Below, one piece after another: positions 16,874-22,463 of a stretch of DNA of 43,370 bases; within the stretch, counting starts at the first letter, position 1, and every line of letters starts with the position of its first letter. The DNA lies in the IMG/VR virus record IMGVR_UViG_3300031878_000002, positions 1 through 43,370 of that record, one strand, 5' to 3'. The DNA is from a virus. Below the pieces are notes generated by a model. That model was not told the DNA's origin. It searched no databases and saw nothing but the letters and a program-made list of their open reading frames with translations. The translations under genes and the position numbers were made by a program.

Positions 16874-17331
16874 CGCCGAGCCTGCTTAGCAATAGGCTCG
16901 GCGTGACGGACGGTCAAACGGTAGAGAAATCGGTAGCCAAAGTGATTGAGGATGTCTTACATGACATCAAACAAGCGTTACGCGATGAAATTTCACAAGC
17001 TGCGCATGAAATTTCAAGGACGCAGACTGAAATTTCACAGCGAGGCGATGAAATTTCACGTCATGAAATTGAAATTTCAGCAGGCGGCAAGCGCGGCAAA
17101 GGCGTAGGCTATGGCAGGCGTAAGACGGATCGGCAAGACGGGACTGAAATTTCAAGTGAAATTTCATCTGAAATCGCTGAGCAGCCTAAGCCGCTCAATG
17201 CTAAGGCGATCGCGGCTATCCTGCGCCGCAAGCCTGAGCTGCTCAAAATGCGCGGCAAGGATTTGGCGGCAAGATTTGGCGTCACGCCGGTCGTCATCAC
17301 TAGGGCGAGGAAGTTAGTGGCTCATGGCTAA
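16870..17331 (+). CDS. Putative DNA-binding protein carrying an internal palindrome array (153 aa)
   Basis: GTG start at 16870 overlaps the previous stop by 4 bp. The middle of the protein repeats Glu-Ile-Ser at 7-residue steps starting at residue 40 (EIS five times, twice more later), each encoded by GAA ATT TCA after a codon ending in T, creating TGAAATTTCA palindromes. A basic linker (GGKRGKGVGYGRRKTDR) follows, then a C-terminal helix-turn-helix-like segment (MRGKDLAARFGVTPVVITRARKL). The heptad spacing would allow a coiled coil. It resembles lambda O in concept: a replication or regulatory protein whose gene holds its own binding sites. No homolog recognised. Confidence 0.6.
   Translation: MTPSLLSNRLGVTDGQTVEKSVAKVIEDVLHDIKQALRDEISQAAHEISRTQTEISQRGDEISRHEIEISAGGKRGKGVGYGRRKTDRQDGTEISSEISSEIAEQPKPLNAKAIAAILRRKPELLKMRGKDLAARFGVTPVVITRARKLVAHG
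16986..17178. repeat. Array of TGAAATTTCA palindromes (candidate origin iterons or operator)
   Basis: Perfect copies start at 16986, 17007, 17028, 17049 and 17070 (exact 21-bp steps) and at 17145 and 17157 (12-bp step). A half copy, TGAAAT, follows at 17169, again 12 bp on, and a partial TGAAATT is at 17064. The 10-mer is its own reverse complement. All lie in the coding region of 16870-17331. Confidence 0.85.
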
Positions 17332-18028
17332 GCGCCTGTTCGAAAGCCCGTCCTTGTTCCAAGAATTCATGGACAAGCCCTTCAATAGGGACGAGCAGCC
17401 GCTCGACTTCTATCTAGAGCGGTTCAAGGCGCTTGTCAAAAGCATCGCCAATCAGTACCTCGATTTGGCTGAAAAGGCGGCTTATAGCTTTGAAGATTTG
17501 ACGCAAATCGGTTATGAGACTCTGCAGAGAGCGTATTGGCGGTTCGATCCCGATCGAAAGCGGCGCAATCGAGAGAGCGGTTCGATCGGGCATTTCTTCT
17601 CATATGTCAGGCAGTCGATCATACGCTCAATTGAGCGAGAGGTGTTCGCCGCCGTCGGGTTGCCTAGCAGCTACCGCGCGCAGCGCACGCCCGACATCAA
17701 GCCTGTCTCGCAGCTGAGTCTGGAAAGGCTTGATGACGACGGCGTGATACCTGCACAGCTAGTTGACAATACATCGCTTGAAGAGGAGACAATAAAACTA
17801 GAAACAAACAAAGAACAGCTTTCACTCATCCTTGAGAATCTATACATTCTAGACAACGCTGAGCGATTCGTAGTTGAGAGCATGATGAACGGAATACCGC
17901 TTGAGGAGATCGAAGGCGATTTCCAAAACGGACAATCTGAGAGCGCCAAAGCCGTGTTCAGACGTGCAGTTGCCAAACTTCGAAAAGCAATTCAAAAGAG
18001 GAGTCGAGACAATGTATATCGAAAATGA
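17324..18028 (+). CDS. Sigma70-family-like RNA polymerase sigma factor 1 (234 aa)
   Basis: ATG at 17324 overlaps the preceding gene by 8 bp. The N-terminal half matches sigma region 2: ANQYLDLAEKAAYSFEDLTQIGYETLQRAYWRFDP, then GHFFSYVRQSIIRSIERE, the helix that binds the core enzyme and the -10 element. The C-terminal 70 residues have a region 4-like helix pattern (AERFVVESMMNGIPLEEIEGDF, AVFRRAVAKLRKAI). Length is typical of small alternative sigma factors. It would redirect host RNA polymerase to phage promoters, possibly those in the 68-bp palindromes. A second sigma-like gene follows immediately. Confidence 0.75.
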   Translation: MAKRLFESPSLFQEFMDKPFNRDEQPLDFYLERFKALVKSIANQYLDLAEKAAYSFEDLTQIGYETLQRAYWRFDPDRKRRNRESGSIGHFFSYVRQSIIRSIEREVFAAVGLPSSYRAQRTPDIKPVSQLSLERLDDDGVIPAQLVDNTSLEEETIKLETNKEQLSLILENLYILDNAERFVVESMMNGIPLEEIEGDFQNGQSESAKAVFRRAVAKLRKAIQKRSRDNVYRK

Positions 18029-18791
18029 GCGTTTCAATGCGCCATACAATCCGCGTGATGAGAAGGCTGACCCTATCGCAGCCTTTGAATTCAAGTGTCG
18101 GCAAGCGGCGACGCGAAACGCTTACGGAGACCGCTATCTTTTTGACGACCTGCTACAGACTGCATACGAGACCGTGCTAATCTGCGCTAAGCGATTCGAA
18201 CCGTCTAAAGCAGGCGGCGATACCTATCGCCATTTTTACAGCTACACATCCGCAGCCATTGACCACAACGTCCGCGACGCCGCGATCCGATTCGGCAGCC
18301 AAACAAAGCCGATTCTTGAGCAAGCCTCAGACAAAAGAGTCGGTCGGACGCCTGAACAAGATGCCGGCAAGCCAAAAAAACAACGCGGCAAGCGGCGTGT
18401 TGAGTTCATATCTGATGAGGTCTTAGACCTTCATCCCGATCCCGCTCCTACCCCAGAATCCGCGCTAGAAATCAAAAACCGTGATGAGAAAATCAAGGCG
18501 CTGCTCAAGATCGCGTTAGACGCCTTAGACGAGCGCCTGCGCTTTATAGTCGAAGCTCGATTTGGGCTTGAAACTGGCGAACCTATTGACGGAGCGGCGT
18601 TAGTGGCGCGCTATGAAGCTCGCTTTGGTGAAAAGCCGACTAAGTTGAATACGATGTACAAACGCGCTTTTCGCAAGATGCGCGCTGCATTAGAAAGGGC
18701 GGGCTATGCCGCAAAGTCGGAAGCGATCGCCGAACTCTTCGGAATCAGAACCCGTCGAGATAGTGTTCGAAACAGAACTCGACGTAGCTAA
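18012..18791 (+). CDS. Sigma70-family-like RNA polymerase sigma factor 2 (259 aa)
   Basis: The ATG at 18012 has GAGGAG eight bases upstream and overlaps the first sigma-like gene by 17 bp; the frame is open from 17901 without a better site. Region 2-like: FDDLLQTAYETVLICAKRFEPSKAGGDTYRHFYSYTSAAIDHNVRD. A charged linker (PKKQRGKRRVEF) precedes a region 4-like end: KIALDALDERLRFIVEARFGLE followed by TKLNTMYKRAFRKMRAALERAGY. It is a distant relative of its neighbour with the same layout, so the two may be duplicated and specialised, or act as a pair. Confidence 0.7.
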   Translation: MYIENERFNAPYNPRDEKADPIAAFEFKCRQAATRNAYGDRYLFDDLLQTAYETVLICAKRFEPSKAGGDTYRHFYSYTSAAIDHNVRDAAIRFGSQTKPILEQASDKRVGRTPEQDAGKPKKQRGKRRVEFISDEVLDLHPDPAPTPESALEIKNRDEKIKALLKIALDALDERLRFIVEARFGLETGEPIDGAALVARYEARFGEKPTKLNTMYKRAFRKMRAALERAGYAAKSEAIAELFGIRTRRDSVRNRTRRS

Positions 18792-19230
18792 GAAATTACC
18801 TGCTTACGTGAGCCTTGCCGACCGAGCCGTCGACGACGAGACGGCTCGGCGGCTCGGCGTTTTTCTAGTCAAGGTCACAGAAGGGCTGCCGCTTTCAAAC
18901 GCAGCAAGCGGGAGTGGGCTGCCTGTCAAATTCGTCAAAGGGCTGCTCAAAGAGAGCGCGCAATTCAACCAACTGTATGAGCGCGCCGTGTCCATATTCG
19001 TTGAAAAGACGCTCCATGCGCTCAAGACGGATAACAAGGCATGGCAACGCTTCGCTTGGATTCTAGAGCGCCGATTCCCTGAAGAATTCGGCAATGGCGC
19101 GCTGTTGCGGATATCTGATGAGGATCAGCTGCTGCTCCGTAAGCTGGGCATGACTCCGCAAAGCGCATGGCGCGCGTTGATGAGCGCTTTGGAGCGCAAA
19201 ATGGTAGAGCAGGATGGGCAAAACGGCTAA
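18706..19230 (+). CDS. Terminase small subunit
   Basis: A 174-aa protein; ATG at 18706 has AAAGG upstream and overlaps sigma 2 by 86 bp. It directly precedes and overlaps the large terminase. A helix-turn-helix-like segment (GLPLSNAASGSGLPVKFVKGLLKE) follows a polar N-terminus. The rest is helical (YERAVSIFVEKTLHAL, WQRFAWILERRFPEEFG), as in small terminases that bind pac/cos DNA and feed the packaging ATPase. The call rests mainly on position, size and the HTH. The start overlap is long; no better downstream start with a ribosome site was seen. Confidence 0.7.
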   Translation: MPQSRKRSPNSSESEPVEIVFETELDVAKKLPAYVSLADRAVDDETARRLGVFLVKVTEGLPLSNAASGSGLPVKFVKGLLKESAQFNQLYERAVSIFVEKTLHALKTDNKAWQRFAWILERRFPEEFGNGALLRISDEDQLLLRKLGMTPQSAWRALMSALERKMVEQDGQNG

Positions 19231-20548
19231 TCCTAAGCGAGCGACACGGCGGCAAAAGCAGGCGAAAGCCGACAAAGGGCAAGATTTGCTGAACGCCGCC
19301 CTTGCCGAGCTGACGCCTGTCATTACAAGCCGTGTCACGCCCGTCTCCTTCAAATTCAATATGACGCCGATGCAACGCCTTATCTATGAAAACAAGGCGC
19401 GTTTTAGAGTCGTCGCTTGTGGAAGGCGAGCGGGTAAAACCTATCTAGGGGCGATCATCGCTATCGAGACCGCCTTGAAAGGCAAGGATGTTTGGTGGGT
19501 CGCCCCGACTTATGAGATCGGCTTGATAGGCTTGCACACTATCAAGCGCTTAGCAGCGCCTGTCGGCTTCACTGAGAATCGCACACGCCGCCTGATCCAA
19601 TTCAGCAAAGGGTTCATACAAGTGAAAAGCGCCGACAAGCCTGACAATCTGCGAGGAGCAGGGCTTGATTTGGCGATCTTCGATGAAGCCGCTCTTATGC
19701 CGCCTGAAATTTGGAATGAAATCCTGCGCCCGACTTTGATGGATAGGCAAGGGCAAGCGCTGTTCCTCAGCACGCCTAAAGGCTTGAATTGGTTTCATGA
19801 GATTTTCAGGAAAGGCTTGGAAGGTGAGACTGACTGGGCTTCTTTCAATTTCCCGACATCCGCCAATACATTCTTGCCTAAGATTGAAGCTGAAATCGAA
19901 GCGGCGAAAGCGGCAATGCCCGACGTGCTGTTCAAACAAGAAATTTTAGCTGAGTTCATAGATGATGTCGGCGGCGTGTTCAGCGCCGTGCTGGACAACG
20001 CGACCTTGTCCCCCGAACCGCCCGTCGCCGGTGCGCTCTATAGCGCCGGCATTGACCTCGCTCGCCTTAACGATTACACGGTCGTGTCCATTTTGCGCAC
20101 GGATGTATCGCCTGCGCGTCAAGTCTTCATTGACCGATTCCATCAAATGGCATGGCAAGACCAAATCGTGCGAATCGCTAATACGATTAGCCGTTACAAG
20201 CCACAAACCGTTAGGGTAGACCAAACAGGCGTAGGTGACGCCGTCTTGCAATTCGCCCGTTCGCAATGGGCTGCGCACGGCGCTTCTGTAATCGGCGTGA
20301 CCTTGACTAACGAGGTCAAGACTTCAATCATCCAAAATTTGGCGCTCGCCCTTGAAAAGGGCAACTTGCTACTGCTGAACGATCCTGTTCAGAAGATTGA
20401 ATTGGTTTCGTTTGAGATGGAACGGCTTAGCAGCGGCAGGTTTAGATACGGCGCGCCTTCAAATAAGCATGACGATACCGTGATCGCCCTCGCCCTAGCC
20501 GCCCAATCCATCACGTCGCCAAACGACGTATGGTGCGCAGTGTGGTAA
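19214..20548 (+). CDS. terL: Terminase large subunit
   Basis: A 444-aa protein; ATG at 19214 overlaps the small subunit. The ATPase domain has an atypical Walker A, CGRRAGKT (69-76), Walker B LAIFDEA (D157, E158) and coupling motif STPKG (186-190). The C-terminal nuclease has GIDLARLNDYT (D281), VDQTGVGD (D336, D343) and NKHDDTV near residue 419, giving the acidic metal-binding set. It packages concatemeric DNA into proheads at the portal. A hairpin terminator follows at 20555-20576, so terminase genes close the replication operon instead of opening the structural operon. Confidence 0.95.
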   Translation: MGKTANPKRATRRQKQAKADKGQDLLNAALAELTPVITSRVTPVSFKFNMTPMQRLIYENKARFRVVACGRRAGKTYLGAIIAIETALKGKDVWWVAPTYEIGLIGLHTIKRLAAPVGFTENRTRRLIQFSKGFIQVKSADKPDNLRGAGLDLAIFDEAALMPPEIWNEILRPTLMDRQGQALFLSTPKGLNWFHEIFRKGLEGETDWASFNFPTSANTFLPKIEAEIEAAKAAMPDVLFKQEILAEFIDDVGGVFSAVLDNATLSPEPPVAGALYSAGIDLARLNDYTVVSILRTDVSPARQVFIDRFHQMAWQDQIVRIANTISRYKPQTVRVDQTGVGDAVLQFARSQWAAHGASVIGVTLTNEVKTSIIQNLALALEKGNLLLLNDPVQKIELVSFEMERLSSGRFRYGAPSNKHDDTVIALALAAQSITSPNDVWCAVW

Positions 20549-20554
20549 CACAAA

Positions 20555-20576
20555 CGCGCGGCTTGTTCACCGCGCG
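20555..20576. terminator. Hairpin between convergent terL and the 20609-20932 gene
   Basis: CGCGCGG (20555-20561) pairs with 20570-20576 around an 8-nt loop. On the minus strand the stem is followed by TTTGTG. It lies between convergent genes and may stop transcription from both sides, mainly leftward. Confidence 0.45.
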
Positions 20577-20608
20577 CTTGAGAGCTTTGGCAGGTTTGAC
20601 AGGCGTGA

Positions 20609-20932
20609 TTAGCTTTGGATATCCTCAGGAAGTTCACCCGTCTCCAAAATGCGCTTCAGCACGCCGCCAATGTAGTCTAAGAGCAGTTCAGAGACGTATA
20701 AAAATTCGGCGAGATAAAGACCTAAGATAGCCTCGCTGCCCAGAGCGGCAAGCTCCTCCTTCGATAGCCCGTGTTTGCGGATTGCCAATTCCATAAAGGC
20801 TGTGAACTTTTCATCAACGAGGCTTTCGACCGATTCCTGAAGCTCTAAATCCTCAAGGATTGAAGCGACAGCTATCGACACTAAAAGGCACTGCTCTTCT
20901 GCGCTGAGCCGTTCGAACTTATGTTTACCCAT
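20609..20932 (-). CDS. Unknown 107-aa helical acidic protein, lone leftward gene
   Basis: The ATG at 20932 has GGAGG eight bases upstream and is preferred over the frame opening at 20950. The protein starts MGKHKFERLSAEEQCLL and is strongly helical and acidic (SILEDLELQESVESLVDE, HGLSKEELAALGSEAILGLYLAEFLYVSELLLDYI). No motif recognised; a SKEELAALG helix-turn could be part of a small helical regulator. It is the only leftward gene between the two rightward operons and faces the second palindrome region, like the leftward operon faces the first, so it may be driven from that palindrome. Confidence 0.7.
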   Translation of the reverse strand: MGKHKFERLSAEEQCLLVSIAVASILEDLELQESVESLVDEKFTAFMELAIRKHGLSKEELAALGSEAILGLYLAEFLYVSELLLDYIGGVLKRILETGELPEDIQS

Positions 20933-21424
20933 CTGCACATCCTCCCACACTCAAAAGTAGGTCAACGCCGCCAATCGAGACATTTGCCAAAACGCTATTT
21001 TTGAGGCTTTCTGAAGGTTTTTGAGTTAAAGGTATAATGAATAGGAGAAGCATTGTTCGAAAGTCTTCCTGCCCGATTTTTGAAGCATTTTGATACGCTA
21101 CGCAACTAAACGACGGTCTCGAAAAAAGAGAGACCGTTCCTCAGCCTGCCTTCTTCACTTCAATCGCTGCTTAGCACAATTGAGCGCGGCAATCGGCGCT
21201 AGGCAAGGCTTGCCTGAGCTCAACCGCTCAAAGCGAGACCTATCATGCCCAGCGCCGCTTAGCGACTCCCTGCGACTGAAAGCTGGGTCATGCGGCTTAA
21301 GCAGTGACAGGCAAGGCGGTCTAGGTAAGTAGCGCGCTAAGTGCGGCTGACCGAACTTGAGTGATTATATAACTTAGCAGGTTTTGAAGATACCCTAAGA
21401 ATGCCGACCAGCACTGGGAGCGGC
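20933..21424. other. Non-coding stretch upstream of palindrome copy 2 (possible structured RNA)
   Basis: About 490 bp without a convincing gene. On the plus strand a perfect TATAAT lies at 21034-21039, without a good -35. Downstream are a hairpin with 8-bp stem (21113-21120 with 21130-21137) and short inverted repeats such as AGGCAAG/CTTGCCT near 21200. An 80-codon frame at 21090-21332 has basic, serine- and leucine-rich low-complexity translation and no ribosome site. A short non-coding RNA is possible. Confidence 0.4.
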
Positions 21425-21492
21425 GATTTTCAAATTCACTACAAAGCCACCAGATAATATTTAATGGTGACTTTGTAGTGAAATTGAAAATC
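21425..21492. promoter_or_regulatory. 68-bp near-palindrome, copy 2 (candidate bidirectional promoter/operator)
   Basis: Arms 21425-21452 and 21465-21492 match as inverted repeats at 26 of 28 positions around GATAATATTTAA. Outer bases GA/TC replace CG/CG of copy 1 while keeping complementarity. Minus strand: TTCACT, 17 nt, TATTAT. Plus strand: TTCACT, 17 nt, TATTTA. It lies 127 bp before the first structural-operon gene (21619). From 21536 a GCTTGTCAG-led segment resembling 5540-5559 follows. Between 21493 and 21618 I see no gene. Confidence 0.65.
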
Positions 21493-21618
21493 CGCTATCC
21501 GCTACCTCCCTCGCTATGGCTTCCGCTATGGGATTGCTTGTCAGGCGGCTTAGGCGGCTAAGTTGCGCGCGCCTGCTCTCCGCTGCGCTTGCTAAGTTGC
21601 CTTCAGAGGATATAGCGT

Positions 21619-22461
21619 ATGGTATTGCCAATTTTCCGTTTGGCGCGGCAATTCAACTTTCGTGTGGTGATAAAAGACGGCGCTTACTTGTTAGGCGGCG
21701 CAGGCTTTGCTTTCATCCCTATTGAAGGCGCTTTCAAGACGGCGCGCAAAATCCTGCGCATTCCGCCTGAAGACGGTCGTTTGCGCTTTGAGAGTGGTGT
21801 GGTCATTGTCGAGCGCGATGATGGGCTAAGCCCTGCAGAGGAGACTTTGGCGACCGAGCCTTATAAACACAAGCTGCCGCGCCGCAATCGGGAGCGCATA
21901 TTGCGCGGATTTACGATTCCCAACAACATGCTCCCTGAATGGATAGGCGGATTGAGCCTACCTGTCGCCATAAGCGAGCATCTGAACTGCTTGCCTGCAC
22001 GCCGCGTCAGCTTTTCCGATGGACACGCGACGGTCTTGACTCCGGACTGTCATGTGTCAACGCCTATCAAGCCTGAAATTGATATCGGCAAGGCGTTTGA
22101 TATGGGCTTGATACTCACGGCGCGCGCTTTAGCCTTTTACAGCTGCGCGGTTGTGGAAAGCGGTCTGCGCTATTCCGATAACACACGCGGCGTGTACATA
22201 TTTGCGCAGGCGCTCAATCCGCTCAAGCCTTGCAAATTTGAAGGCGGCGATGTGATTCCAGCTCACACGCTGAACTACCGTGTGGCGGGCAACGACGTGG
22301 TTGTCGACTTGAGCTGTATAGACCACGAGCCAATTCGCGTGGCGCGCAGCCCATTTGTGGCATTGATGCAAGCCGCCAAAACGATCCGCATCAAGGTGGT
22401 TCGGAATTTCGCAATGATTGAAACAGAAAGCGGGATCGGTAGCCTCAGGCTGAGGAGTTAA
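21619..22461 (+). CDS. Unknown 280-aa protein opening the structural operon
   Basis: ATG at 21619 with AGAGGA nine bases upstream. The family is not recognised. The protein is beta-rich with many short hydrophobic strands (VVIKDGAYLLGGAGFAFIPI, NDVVVDLSCIDHEPIRV), a basic middle (KLPRRNRERILRGF) and a C-terminus ending GSLRLRS. No membrane helix. Its position between palindrome 2 and the portal gene, 2 bp upstream of the portal start, makes a head-assembly or late regulatory role plausible. The strand-rich pattern vaguely recalls clamp-like folds, but I would not assign it. Confidence 0.6.
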   Translation: MVLPIFRLARQFNFRVVIKDGAYLLGGAGFAFIPIEGAFKTARKILRIPPEDGRLRFESGVVIVERDDGLSPAEETLATEPYKHKLPRRNRERILRGFTIPNNMLPEWIGGLSLPVAISEHLNCLPARRVSFSDGHATVLTPDCHVSTPIKPEIDIGKAFDMGLILTARALAFYSCAVVESGLRYSDNTRGVYIFAQALNPLKPCKFEGGDVIPAHTLNYRVAGNDVVVDLSCIDHEPIRVARSPFVALMQAAKTIRIKVVRNFAMIETESGIGSLRLRS

Positions 22462-22463
22462 GC

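Noticed and set aside
16967-17167. 66-codon leftward frame with repeated KFH units opposite the palindrome array
   Set aside because: It exists only because the 10-mer palindrome reads as a repeat on both strands at 21-bp spacing; there is no start site context.
5324-21008. Decamer TTTTTGAGGC upstream of both palindromes (5324 and 20999)
   Set aside because: Its distance to the palindromes differs (about 117 and 426 bp) and flanks do not align; probably chance.
21090-21332. 80-codon rightward frame in the non-coding stretch
   Set aside because: Basic, serine- and leucine-rich low-complexity translation, no ribosome site and hairpins running through it; it looks like chance.
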